Source: JAEXOD01 sp963663265
GTDB lineage: Bacteria; Bacteroidota; Ignavibacteria; Ignavibacteriales; Melioribacteraceae
Assembly: GCA_963663265.2 (NCBI GenBank)
Contig: CAXXXM010000001.1
Location: 992,001-1,056,000 of the forward strand
Direction of reading: 5' to 3'
DNA: 64,000 bases
Below, piece by piece: positions 1 through 8,346 of this stretch (the stretch's first letter is position 1; every line of letters starts with the position of its first letter). Below the pieces are notes generated by a model, which was given only the letters and a program-made list of their open reading frames with translations, was not told the origin of the DNA and did not search any database. The translations under genes were made by a program, and so were the position numbers.

Positions 1-918
1 TCGGCAAGGTCCGTTAATGCAACCACCTTTACAAGCTAAGGCTTCAATAAATATTTTTCTATCCACTTCTTGTCCATCAAATCCTTCTAAATAATATTTA
101 ATGTGTTCTAATCCGCTAATTGCTAAAGTTTCAATGTTGGAATTATTCTCTTCTATATTCATTGTTTTAATCATTCCACCATCAATGGGGTATAAGTTTC
201 CTTCTTCGGCAGCGTAAGGTACAAAGTCTTCTTCATTTCGAGGAGTTTCTGCCAAACTAATATTGTTACGTTCTAATAACTGGTTCAATTCGGGGAATGT
301 TAAAGATAGATTTAAGTATTCAGGATATCTATCAGCTTCAATTTTTTTTGCTATACATGGTCCAAAAAATACTACATTAATATCATTTCCGAACTCTTTC
401 TTCAATAACTTAGTGTGTGCTAAAAGGGGAGATAGAATTGGGCTTATATTTTTTTTGTAATGAGGTAAATGTTTGGAAATAAATTCAACAACAGAAGGAC
501 AAGCTGAAGATATATACAAGCCATTATCAGAGTTTTCTAATAAGTTATTTACTCCGGCAGTAACTTCTTGTGCCCCCAGAGCAGTTTCACTAACACCTGC
601 AAAACCAAGTTTTTTTAATGATGAAATCATTTGAGATTTTGATACATCACTAAACTCAGTTATCCATGAGGGTGCTAAAGAAGCATAAACTTTCTTTTTC
701 TGTTTTAATAATAAATTAACTCTGGATAAATCGTCTCTTATTTTTTTTGCTTTTACAGGGCATATAACAACACAATGACCACAAGCAGTACAAAGCTCGG
801 GAATTACACTTGCGTGCCCATCAGTCACTTTAATTGCTTTTACAGGGCATTCTCTAACGCACTTATAACAATCTTGACATTCTACCTGTACTGTAAATAT
901 AGGATAACTATGATCCAT
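1..918 (-). CDS. HydS-like [FeFe]-hydrogenase-domain iron-sulfur protein (partial, cut by window start)
   Basis: The reading frame runs from an ATG at 918 leftward without a stop to base 1, so the C-terminal part is missing. The N-terminus carries two ferredoxin clusters (C14, C17, C20, C24 and C43, C46, C49, C52, each followed by Pro at the last Cys). The rest is the hydrogenase large-subunit C-terminal domain with the three H-cluster loops: SSACPS around C140, GPCIAKK around C188, and ACKGGCINGPC with C296 and C300. Catalytic [FeFe] hydrogenases usually have TSCCP in the first loop; here the first of the paired Cys is Ala, as in the sensory group C/D enzymes (HydS), which often continue into PAS or phosphatase domains. 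It is therefore more likely a redox or H2 sensor than a hydrogen-producing enzyme. The adjoining [2Fe-2S] protein and Rex support a redox operon. What lies beyond the left edge cannot be seen. Confidence 0.8.
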   Translation of the reverse strand, partial: MDHSYPIFTVQVECQDCYKCVRECPVKAIKVTDGHASVIPELCTACGHCVVICPVKAKKIRDDLSRVNLLLKQKKKVYASLAPSWITEFSDVSKSQMISSLKKLGFAGVSETALGAQEVTAGVNNLLENSDNGLYISSACPSVVEFISKHLPHYKKNISPILSPLLAHTKLLKKEFGNDINVVFFGPCIAKKIEADRYPEYLNLSLTFPELNQLLERNNISLAETPRNEEDFVPYAAEEGNLYPIDGGMIKTMNIEENNSNIETLAISGLEHIKYYLEGFDGQEVDRKIFIEALACKGGCINGPCR

Positions 919-926
919 TTTAAACT

Positions 927-1211
927 CTATTTACTATTTTGGAAATTGTTACTTAAAAATAAATTGTTTAATAAGTCTATTAAACTACCTGAATCAATAT
1001 GGTTGTGAAGTTTACCATCAATTTCTATATTTGGACCATTACTGCATCTGTTTTCGCATCTACTGCCAATTAGTTCGATTTCCGCATTTAATTTATGATC
1101 TTGAATAAATAATTCAATTAAGTCTAAGTTCTTTTGGTTCCCCCTTGCAAAGCAAGAACTTCCCATACAAATTTTAATTTTATGTAATTCATCCTTATTT
1201 TTATCGAACAT
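927..1211 (-). CDS. (2Fe-2S) ferredoxin, thioredoxin-like (NuoE C-terminal type)
   Basis: This 94-residue protein has the four-cysteine pattern of the thioredoxin-like [2Fe-2S] ferredoxins found in NuoE/HydC C-terminal domains: CMGSSC near residue 15 and SRCENRCSNGP near residue 50, followed by the usual GP-x-I-x-x-DG segment. It lacks the helical N-terminal part of full NuoE, so it is the stand-alone domain. It lies 8 bp upstream of the HydS-like gene and 21 bp downstream of rex on the same strand, so the three are probably co-transcribed. The likely job is electron transfer to or from the hydrogenase-type protein or a HydABC-like complex beyond the window; the partner is inferred. Confidence 0.85.
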   Translation of the reverse strand: MFDKNKDELHKIKICMGSSCFARGNQKNLDLIELFIQDHKLNAEIELIGSRCENRCSNGPNIEIDGKLHNHIDSGSLIDLLNNLFLSNNFQNSK

Positions 1212-1232
1212 TTTTTTCCCTTATAAAAATTA

Positions 1233-1928
1233 TTACTTAAATGAATTTCTTTTTCTTGTAACAGAAAGTACTGCAAGACTTGAAGCCAGGTCTTCAGTTA
1301 AAACTGTAACAGATTCAGGTACTTTTAATTCGTTACTTGTAAAGTTCCAAATTGACTTTATTCCAGCTTCAATTATTATATCGGCAGTTTCTTGTGCAAC
1401 GTTTTCAGGTACACACAGAACAGCTATGTCATGATCGGAAATTTCAACAACTTCTCTAATATGAGATATTCCATAAACCGGTTTATCATGTAGTTTGATA
1501 CCAATTTTTGCAGGATCGGAATCAAATGCGGCAATCAAATTATAACCGTGCTTTTTAAATCCACCATAACCTAATAAGGCTGTTCCTAAATTGCCTGCAC
1601 CAAATAAGTACACGTTTGTTTGTGATTGTGAATTGATTATTTTTTCAATTCCTTCTATTAAATCAGCAATAGTATAGCCAACACGTGGTTTCCCTAAAAT
1701 TCCAGTAAATGCTAAATCTTTACGAACTGTAATTGGATCTAAATTTAGTTTATGAGCAATTTTGTCAGATGATACTACTTCTCTTCCATGTGATGAAAAC
1801 TCCCATAATACTCGTAAATACTTTGGGAATCTCCGTATGGTTGGTAATCGTAAACCTTTTAATTGAGAGTCTTCCATCGATTCTGAATATTCTTCTAAAA
1901 TATCTGGTTCCTTATATCCGTTTTTCAT
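1233..1928 (-). CDS. rex: Redox-sensing transcriptional repressor Rex
   Basis: At 231 residues this is close to the usual Rex length. Residues about 25-95 form the winged-helix DNA-binding domain (LPTIRRFPKYLRVLW, then SSDKIAHKLNLDPITVRKDL). It is followed by a Rossmann NAD(H)-binding domain with VYLFGAGNLGTALLGYGGF and the acidic strand end AAFDSDPAKIG. Rex represses anaerobic, fermentative and hydrogenase genes and releases DNA when NADH/NAD+ is high. It opens the minus-strand group that continues into the [2Fe-2S] protein and the HydS-like protein, which are plausible targets. Two copies of a 10-bp palindrome lie 33 and 61 bp upstream of its ATG, suggesting autoregulation. The family call is secure; the regulon is inferred. 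Confidence 0.95.
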   Translation of the reverse strand: MKNGYKEPDILEEYSESMEDSQLKGLRLPTIRRFPKYLRVLWEFSSHGREVVSSDKIAHKLNLDPITVRKDLAFTGILGKPRVGYTIADLIEGIEKIINSQSQTNVYLFGAGNLGTALLGYGGFKKHGYNLIAAFDSDPAKIGIKLHDKPVYGISHIREVVEISDHDIAVLCVPENVAQETADIIIEAGIKSIWNFTSNELKVPESVTVLTEDLASSLAVLSVTRKRNSFK

Positions 1929-1958
1929 TTTCTAAACCTAACGATTATATTGATAAAT

Positions 1959-1998
1959 AATTATCGATAAAAATATACCGATATATAATTATCGATAA
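1959..1998. promoter_or_regulatory. Two-copy palindromic operator candidate upstream of rex
   Basis: The 12-mer AATTATCGATAA occurs twice, at 1959-1970 and 1987-1998, and its last ten bases TTATCGATAA are a perfect palindrome. The copies are 28 bp apart, close to three helical turns, and lie between the rex start and the divergent hpnC gene. They differ from the common Rex box (TTGTGAA-N4-TTCACAA), so the binding protein is uncertain; Rex itself is the nearest candidate. Confidence 0.45.
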
Positions 1999-2070
1999 CC
2001 AGAAATGCAAATTATTTTTTTTATTTTCTTAAAATATTTTATCTTTTTCGCAAAAAACGTTAAAAATCTA

Positions 2071-2086
2071 TATACCGTCTGGTATA
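2071..2086. promoter_or_regulatory. Inverted repeat upstream of hpnCDE, operator candidate
   Basis: TATACC-GTCT-GGTATA is a perfect inverted repeat with 6-bp arms and a 4-bp centre, 115 bp before hpnC. The ACCGNCNGGT core resembles operators of TetR-type repressors. No TetR gene is in the window, so the regulator is unknown. The rest of 1999-2201 is AT-rich with no other clear signal. Confidence 0.35.
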
Positions 2087-2201
2087 AAATTGAAATAAAT
2101 TGTTAATACTAAGTCTTAAATAAAAAGAGGGGTGAATAAATAAATTATCCTTTATTAATTTTCATATAATTATTATTTTAATTAAACTAAAAAATATAAA
2201 T

Positions 2202-3038
2202 ATGAAATCATTAGAAGAACAGTACATAACATCCTTGAATGAAACCGCAGAACATTATGAAAATTTTCCTGTCGTTTCATTATTTTTACCAAAGGAATTA
2301 CGAAAACATGTAGCAGTAATCTATAAATACGCACGTACTGCTGATGATTTTGCAGATGAAGAAAAATATTCAAATGAAGATAGATTATTGCTACTTGATA
2401 ATTACCAAAATGATTTTGAATTGGCAATAAAAGGGATTTACAAAAACAATTTTTGGAGAGCTTTAGATAATACAATTAAAGAGCGTAATTTATCAACAAA
2501 TCTTTTTATTAATTTAATTAAAGCTTTTAAACAGGATTTGAAAGTAAAAAGGTACAATACATTTAATGATATATTGTTATATTGTAAAAATTCTGCAAAT
2601 CCAGTAGGAAGGCTTATTTTAGAGTTGAATAATATAAGAGATGAAGAAGCTAATTATTATTCTGATGAAATATGTAGTGCATTACAGTTAACAAATTTTT
2701 ATCAAGATGTTTCAATTGATTTAACACGCGATAGAGTGTACTTTCCGCTTGATGAATTTAGTAATTATTCTACCGATAAACTTTTTTCAAAAGTATACGA
2801 TAATGATTATAAACAATTAATGAAAAAACAGATAGACCGTTCAAGAAAAATGTTTGAAAATGGAAGAAATTTGTTTAAATTTCTTAATAAAAGATTAAAA
2901 TATCAGATTAAATGGACTATCTTAGGTGGAGAGCTGATATTAAATAAAATTGAAAAAAAAAGCTATAATGTATTTGAATATAGACCAAAAGTAACAAAAA
3001 TTGATATAATTCGTCTAATAACTAAAAGTGTGATTTAA
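2202..3038 (+). CDS. hpnC: Squalene/phytoene synthase family protein, HpnC (hydroxysqualene synthase)
   Basis: This 278-residue trans-isoprenyl diphosphate synthase has both Asp-rich motifs of the family: ARTADDFADE near residue 45 and NFYQDVSIDLTRDRVYFP near residue 165. In the bacterial three-step route, HpnD condenses two farnesyl diphosphates to presqualene diphosphate, HpnC converts that to hydroxysqualene, and HpnE reduces it to squalene. It is assigned to HpnC because its N-terminus (NETAEHYENFPVVSLFLP) fits HpnC and because an HpnD-like paralogue and an HpnE-like oxidoreductase follow directly. Its stop and the hpnD start share one base (TAATG), a sign of translational coupling. The enzyme is cytosolic or peripheral to the membrane. 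Confidence 0.88.
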   Translation: MKSLEEQYITSLNETAEHYENFPVVSLFLPKELRKHVAVIYKYARTADDFADEEKYSNEDRLLLLDNYQNDFELAIKGIYKNNFWRALDNTIKERNLSTNLFINLIKAFKQDLKVKRYNTFNDILLYCKNSANPVGRLILELNNIRDEEANYYSDEICSALQLTNFYQDVSIDLTRDRVYFPLDEFSNYSTDKLFSKVYDNDYKQLMKKQIDRSRKMFENGRNLFKFLNKRLKYQIKWTILGGELILNKIEKKSYNVFEYRPKVTKIDIIRLITKSVI

Positions 3039-3880
3039 TGACTGAAATTAAAGAAGTACCACAAGAAGGGGGTAAAAGTAGTTTTTATTACGCATTTAAT
3101 TTGCTTCCAAAAGCAAAAAGAGATGCGATGAATACAGTTTACGCCTTTTGCAGGCAGACGGACGATATTGTAGATGAAGGGAATGAATCGGAAGAGATTA
3201 AATACGAAAAGTTAAGAAAATGGCGTATTGAATTTGAGAATTCTTTTAAAGGTACTTCAAATTTTCAATTATTTAATAGGCTTGCAGATATTATTAAGCA
3301 GTTTAACATTCCAATTGAACCTTTTTTTGATTTAATTATCGGCATGGAGATGGATCTTCAAAAAAAGAGGTATTTAAGTTTTGAAGATTTAACAGACTAT
3401 TGTTATAAGGTCGCTTCTACTGTTGGATTGATGTGTATAGAAATATTTGGTTATAAACATAAATCTACAAAGGATTTTGCTATTAATCTGGGTTTAGCGT
3501 TACAATTAACTAACATTCTAAGAGATGTTAAAGTTGATGCAGATAAAGGAAGAATTTATCTACCTCAGAGAGATATGTTAGAAAATAATTATTCTGAAAA
3601 TGAATTACTTAATAGTATTTATAACGATAACTTTGTAAAATTGATGAAAAAGAATGCTGAAAGAGCACATGTTTATTTTGATAAAGCAAATGATTTCTTA
3701 AATAAAGACGATAAATTTGCTATGTTTCCTGCACGTGCAATGCAGCATATTTATTATTCACTTTTACAAAAAATTGAAAAAAATGAGTATAATGTTTTTG
3801 AAAAAAAAATTTCGGTCTCAAATTTTGAAAAAGTTTATTTAGCTTTTGGTGTGTGGGCAAAATACAGCTTAGTGTATTAA
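3038..3880 (+). CDS. hpnD: Presqualene diphosphate synthase HpnD
   Basis: At 280 residues it is a second squalene/phytoene synthase family member. It starts in the HpnD manner (SSFYYAFNLLPKAKRDA) and has the two metal-binding motifs CRQTDDIVDE near residue 40 and LTNILRDVKVDADKGRIYLP near residue 160. The predicted reaction is two farnesyl diphosphates to presqualene diphosphate. The start codon overlaps the hpnC stop by one base and hpnE begins 1 bp after the stop, so the three genes form one tight operon. Phytoene synthase is a conceivable alternative because the families are close, but the neighbouring HpnC and HpnE argue for squalene. Confidence 0.88.
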   Translation: MTEIKEVPQEGGKSSFYYAFNLLPKAKRDAMNTVYAFCRQTDDIVDEGNESEEIKYEKLRKWRIEFENSFKGTSNFQLFNRLADIIKQFNIPIEPFFDLIIGMEMDLQKKRYLSFEDLTDYCYKVASTVGLMCIEIFGYKHKSTKDFAINLGLALQLTNILRDVKVDADKGRIYLPQRDMLENNYSENELLNSIYNDNFVKLMKKNAERAHVYFDKANDFLNKDDKFAMFPARAMQHIYYSLLQKIEKNEYNVFEKKISVSNFEKVYLAFGVWAKYSLVY

Positions 3881-3881
3881 T

Positions 3882-5156
3882 ATGAAATGTTTGGTTATAG
3901 GAGGGGGACTTTCCGGTCTTTCAACTGCGGTTTATCTTGCAAAATATGGAATTAAAACAGATATTTTAGAGGCTTCACCAAAATTAGGAGGTAAAGCATA
4001 TTCATTTTATAATAAAAAATTACATTTAGAAGTTGATAATGGTCAACATCTTTTACTTGGCTGTTATAATTATACTCTAAATTTTCTTGATGAAATAAAC
4101 GCAGGGAATCTGATTGAAAAACATCCATATATTAACATTCCTTTTGTAAAACAAAATAATAGAATCTTTCTTCTAAAAACTACATCAAATTTATATCCAA
4201 TTAATCTAATTAGTGCTTTGATTAAATTTAAGCTGATTAGCACTAAGGAAAAATTGTTAATTGGATATTTGTTATTTGATTTGATGTTTGGGAAAAATAT
4301 TTCCGGAATTTCCGCAGTAGAATGGTTAAATCTTAAATTACAGAGTAATTATATAGTTGAAGTTTTTTGGAAACCATTAATAATCAGTATTTTTAACTCT
4401 GATATTAACCAGGTACCTGTTAAGACTTTAAGGTTAGTACTTAAGGAGTTGTTTCTGAGTGGTGTACATGGTTTTCAATTTGTTGTACCCAAAGTTCCTT
4501 TATCAAAACTGTTTGTTGAACCTTCAATTAATTATTTAACTAACAAAGGTTCTAATATCTATTTATCTGAAAGAGTTGAATCTATTGTTATTGAAAATAA
4601 TTCAATTAAAGAAGTTGTTACAAATAGAAGAATTATTGAAGATTACGATAAAATTATTTTTGCTATTCCAACTTATGCATTAAGTAAAATTGTTAAAAAT
4701 GAATTGTTTGAACAAGTAAAATATTCGCCAATTATATCGGCACATTTTAAGCTAAATAAAAATATTTTTACAGAGAATTTTTATTCCGTAATTAATTCTC
4801 CAATTCATTGGATATTTAATAAAGGTAGCTACATAAGTATAACTACAAGTGCGGCAGATTCAATTATTGATTTTACCGAAGAAGAGATATCTAATATCTA
4901 TATTGATGAAATTTGTAAATATTTCCCAGAATTTAATAAAAACGATATTATTTCATTTCAAATAATAAAAGAAAAGAGAGCAACTTTTGTTTTATCAGAA
5001 GAATTTGAAACGATTAGAACAAAAAATACGTTAGGTATTAATAACGCATTTTTTGCAGGAGATTGGACTGACACAAGGCTGCCATCAACAATAGAAGGAG
5101 CCATAAAAAGTGGAAAATCAACTGCTGATAAAATATTTCGTTCCTTAAATAAATAG
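3882..5156 (+). CDS. hpnE: Hydroxysqualene dehydroxylase HpnE (FAD-dependent)
   Basis: This 424-residue amine-oxidase/phytoene-desaturase fold protein starts with the dinucleotide-binding motif VIGGGLSGLSTAVYLAK followed by an acidic strand end (DILEASPKLGG). It ends with the FAD-binding motif FFAGDWTDTRLPSTIEGAI near residue 395. HpnE removes the hydroxyl of hydroxysqualene to give squalene. It is the last gene of the hpnCDE operon. No squalene-hopene cyclase or oxidosqualene gene is in the window, so the use of squalene (hopanoids or a membrane lipid in itself) is open. Carotenoid desaturase is the main alternative by sequence class alone. Confidence 0.85.
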   Translation: MKCLVIGGGLSGLSTAVYLAKYGIKTDILEASPKLGGKAYSFYNKKLHLEVDNGQHLLLGCYNYTLNFLDEINAGNLIEKHPYINIPFVKQNNRIFLLKTTSNLYPINLISALIKFKLISTKEKLLIGYLLFDLMFGKNISGISAVEWLNLKLQSNYIVEVFWKPLIISIFNSDINQVPVKTLRLVLKELFLSGVHGFQFVVPKVPLSKLFVEPSINYLTNKGSNIYLSERVESIVIENNSIKEVVTNRRIIEDYDKIIFAIPTYALSKIVKNELFEQVKYSPIISAHFKLNKNIFTENFYSVINSPIHWIFNKGSYISITTSAADSIIDFTEEEISNIYIDEICKYFPEFNKNDIISFQIIKEKRATFVLSEEFETIRTKNTLGINNAFFAGDWTDTRLPSTIEGAIKSGKSTADKIFRSLNK

Positions 5157-5204
5157 AATATTACTTTAGTAATATATAAGATTAACTAACTGGGAGTATT
5201 ACTT

Positions 5205-6515
5205 ATGAGCAAGTTGAAAGCAAAACTTCATGAAAAAATTCTTGAATGGCGACCAAGAACAAATAGACTTTCAAAAGAATTTGGCGATGTAATTGTAGAT
5301 AAAGTTACAATGGAACAAATTATTGGGGGAATGCGGGCTGTTAAATGTTTAGTTACTGATATTTCTTACTTAGACCCTAATGAAGGTATTAGGTTTAGAG
5401 GTTATACGGTTAAAGAAACAATTCAAAAATTGCCAAAACCCGCCGGAAAAGAAATTCCTTATGTTGAAGCTCTCTTTTATTTGCTGTTAACCGGTGATAT
5501 ACCTAATGAAGATGAGATGCAAGAATTATTAGAAGAATTTCAAAAAAGGAAATGTGTTCCCGAGTATGTTTTTACTATGTTAAGAACTCTTCCTAAAGAA
5601 ACTCACCCAATGACAATGTTATCTGCGGCAGTATTATCGCTTCAACCGGAGTCGATATTTGTCAAAAAATATCAAGAGGGGATGAATAAATTAGACTATT
5701 GGGATGCTACATTTGAAGACTCTATAAATCTTGCCGCTAAAATTGCCACCATTGCTGCTTTCATTTATAGATTAAAGTATAAAGGGGATGATTTCACCTG
5801 TCCTGATGAAGATTTGGATTTTGGAAGCAGCTTTGCTAAAATGATGGGTATTCCGGAACCATACGATGAAGTATCTCGATTATTTTTTATTTTACATAGT
5901 GATCATGAAAACGGGAACGTTAGTGCCCATGCAGGTCATTTAATTGCGAGTAGTTTGTCTGATCCATATTATGCAATTTCAGCAATGCTTAACGGTTTAG
6001 CTGGCCCTTTGCATGGATTGGCTAATCAAGAAGTGTTAATTTGGATTCAAAATGTTGTTGCGAAAATGAATGGAAGAATTCCAAATGAAGAAGAAATGAA
6101 ACAATTTGTATGGGACACATTAAATGAAGGAAAAGTGATCCCAGGGTACGGACATGCGGTTTTAAGAAAAACAGATCCTCGTTACGAAGCACAACGGGAG
6201 TATTGTTTAAGACATCTTCCTGATGATGATTTATTTAAGTTTGTTAGTACTTTATATAAAGTTGTCCCTGATATACTAAAAGAACAGGGGAAAGTAAAAA
6301 ATCCTTGGCCCAATGTTGATGCACAGTCGGGAGTAATACAATGGTATTATGGATTACGTGAATATGACTTTTATACGGTGTTGTTTGGTATTGGACGAGC
6401 TTTTGGAGTTTTAGCCAATATTATTTGGGATAGAGCTTTAATGTATCCAATTGAAAGACCAAAATCGCTTACAACAGATATGCTTGAAGAGATAGCCGGA
6501 ATTAAAAACAAATAA
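5205..6515 (+). CDS. gltA: Citrate synthase
   Basis: The 436-residue protein makes citrate from oxaloacetate and acetyl-CoA in the TCA cycle. The characteristic parts are present: HSDHENGNVSAHAGHL and GLAGPLHGLANQEV (first catalytic His region), GYGHAVLRKTDPR (second catalytic His and substrate Arg), and VDAQSGVIQWYYGL (catalytic Asp region). Its long N-terminus and overall pattern resemble the mitochondrial-type Si-citrate synthases rather than the shorter Gram-positive type. A GGGAG ribosome site lies about 9 bp before the ATG. It stands alone between hpnE (48 bp upstream) and a strong hairpin terminator. Confidence 0.95.
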   Translation: MSKLKAKLHEKILEWRPRTNRLSKEFGDVIVDKVTMEQIIGGMRAVKCLVTDISYLDPNEGIRFRGYTVKETIQKLPKPAGKEIPYVEALFYLLLTGDIPNEDEMQELLEEFQKRKCVPEYVFTMLRTLPKETHPMTMLSAAVLSLQPESIFVKKYQEGMNKLDYWDATFEDSINLAAKIATIAAFIYRLKYKGDDFTCPDEDLDFGSSFAKMMGIPEPYDEVSRLFFILHSDHENGNVSAHAGHLIASSLSDPYYAISAMLNGLAGPLHGLANQEVLIWIQNVVAKMNGRIPNEEEMKQFVWDTLNEGKVIPGYGHAVLRKTDPRYEAQREYCLRHLPDDDLFKFVSTLYKVVPDILKEQGKVKNPWPNVDAQSGVIQWYYGLREYDFYTVLFGIGRAFGVLANIIWDRALMYPIERPKSLTTDMLEEIAGIKNK

Positions 6516-6545
6516 AAAAATGCCCCTTAAAGGGGCTTTTTTTTA
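6514..6545. terminator. Bidirectional intrinsic terminator between gltA and the parvulin gene
   Basis: GCCCC-TTAAA-GGGGC at 6522-6536 forms a GC-rich hairpin, with a run of T after it and a run of A before it. It can therefore end gltA transcripts on the plus strand and the long glucan operon on the minus strand, whose last gene stops at 6543. Confidence 0.85.
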
Positions 6546-8345
6546 TAAACTTTCCTTTTTTAAATTTTGATATATTTGGTACCACTTATATATTGCATTT
6601 GAAAATGGCATTGCTGCAATTTTACCACCAAATCCCATAAATCTATGTGTAAACATATTAACATTGGTAACTTTAGTATTCTTAAAGTTTTGTTCGTTAA
6701 TTGTTACTCCAAATTTCTTAGCTAATTTTGCAGTATTTTCATTTAAATAATTGTAACTTTTTTCTGATTTTACTTGGTCTTTAATAATATCTTTAACATC
6801 TGTAAAAGTTTTGTTTGATTGAATTTCTTTTTTATCAATAAGTTTTATAATAGAAAACCCATCGTTAGTTTTAATTGGACCGTAAACCTCATCAATCTTC
6901 AAAGTAGCCGCAACTTGTCCAATTTCACCATACATATTAGTAGGGAAAAAGCCAAATTCACCTCCTTTTCCTTTAGTCCATTCTCTAACAGAATACTGAT
7001 TAGCTAAATCAGAAAAATCAGCACCTTCTTGTAAAAGATTCATAAGTTTTTCAACAGTTTCTAACTTTTCAACTAAAATTTCTTTAATATTTACCTGAGT
7101 AAAAATGTTTTTGTCATTATACTGCTTTGCAAAGAATGTGTTAATTTCGTTATCATTAACTGCAATTGTGTCGATTTGTCTGTTTTGAATAAGTTGGGCT
7201 AATAAATTTTCTTTCCACAATTTTAGGTCTTCTACAACTTTTGGATCTTTATCTAAATTTTGTCTGTAACCTTCTTTTGTAATTAATTTTTGCTCAACAA
7301 AATATTTAATAAAGTCAAAAAGTTTTTGTTCTACACCCGGTTTTGAAGCGTGAAAAAGTGTAAAATCTTCAAACATAATAAACATTAGTAAATCATCTGT
7401 TGTTAAACTAAAATCGTTTCCGACAACAATATTAGCATTTAATTCATCGTTTGAGATTTTATTTTTAATAATTTTTACGTCCTTTTCATCTAAAAGCAGA
7501 GCTTTATATAATCTTGTTGTATCTTGCGATACTCTATAAGAATATCTATCAAATATTTCTGAACTAAGTTTATTAAATAAAGATTCAGTAATCCTAAATT
7601 TTACGTCACTCAATAATTGTTTAAGATATTGTGTTCCAAATTTTTTAGCTCTTCGTTCAATTACTTTCTGTTTAAGTGTGGAAACGTCTTTATTATTATC
7701 TGCTGCAATATCTATTTTTTCTTTACCCTTTAATTGAATAATAAACCAGTTTTCTCCATAATAAACAGGGGATAAAAACTGATTATTTTTTAAAGCGAAA
7801 ACTTCATTTTCCAATTCTTCGCTATCTAAAGAACCAATTGTAATAACTTGTGATGAATCAACAATATATTCAATGTCCTTTTCAATAATATTTTTTGAGA
7901 TTAATGAGTTATAAGCAGAATTTGCAGAGACAGAATCTGTAAATATGTAAATATTTACTAAACATTTTTTGTTTGAATTAATTGTTATATGTGCAATGTC
8001 AATTTTAGAAAGCTTAATATTTGGTTCTACTTCTTTCTTAAAAAGAGCGTCTCTTACAAAAATGTTTTCAATAGGCGAGAACAATTCATTAAAATAAGCT
8101 GTGGTATCATATCCATTCGAAACAGCTTCCATTGCCCAAAGTTTTTCTGCAATAATATTATTTAATACCTTAAATTTCACAGAATCAAGGTTATAATAAT
8201 CATCTAAAACATGGGGCATCGTTTCATATCGAGCCTTAAACTCGTTTGCAGATATACTCTCGTTGCCAATAGTTGCAATAATATTTGATTGTCCATAAGT
8301 ATAAATACTTATAAAATAAATAATAATTAATAATAGTCTTTTCAT
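6543..8345 (-). CDS. Periplasmic peptidyl-prolyl cis-trans isomerase, parvulin/SurA-like
   Basis: This 600-residue protein has a signal peptide (MKRLLLIIIYFISIYTYG, cut near YGQ). It has an N-terminal SurA/PpiD-like chaperone region (IATIGNESISANEFKARYE) and a parvulin rotamase domain at about residues 405-515 containing the conserved EGADFSDLANQYS, GGEFGFF and GPIKTNDGFSIIKL segments. It should help fold exported or outer-membrane proteins. It is the last gene of the glucan operon, 1 bp after the secreted glycosidase, so it may serve that operon's exported enzymes; this link is inferred from position only. The residues after 530 are not conserved parvulin sequence. Confidence 0.85.
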   Translation of the reverse strand: MKRLLLIIIYFISIYTYGQSNIIATIGNESISANEFKARYETMPHVLDDYYNLDSVKFKVLNNIIAEKLWAMEAVSNGYDTTAYFNELFSPIENIFVRDALFKKEVEPNIKLSKIDIAHITINSNKKCLVNIYIFTDSVSANSAYNSLISKNIIEKDIEYIVDSSQVITIGSLDSEELENEVFALKNNQFLSPVYYGENWFIIQLKGKEKIDIAADNNKDVSTLKQKVIERRAKKFGTQYLKQLLSDVKFRITESLFNKLSSEIFDRYSYRVSQDTTRLYKALLLDEKDVKIIKNKISNDELNANIVVGNDFSLTTDDLLMFIMFEDFTLFHASKPGVEQKLFDFIKYFVEQKLITKEGYRQNLDKDPKVVEDLKLWKENLLAQLIQNRQIDTIAVNDNEINTFFAKQYNDKNIFTQVNIKEILVEKLETVEKLMNLLQEGADFSDLANQYSVREWTKGKGGEFGFFPTNMYGEIGQVAATLKIDEVYGPIKTNDGFSIIKLIDKKEIQSNKTFTDVKDIIKDQVKSEKSYNYLNENTAKLAKKFGVTINEQNFKNTKVTNVNMFTHRFMGFGGKIAAMPFSNAIYKWYQIYQNLKKESL

Positions 8346-8346
8346 T

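Noticed and set aside
263..460. Short plus-strand open frame opposite the HydS-like gene
   Set aside because: The minus strand carries clear ferredoxin and H-cluster motifs over the same bases, so this is a shadow frame.
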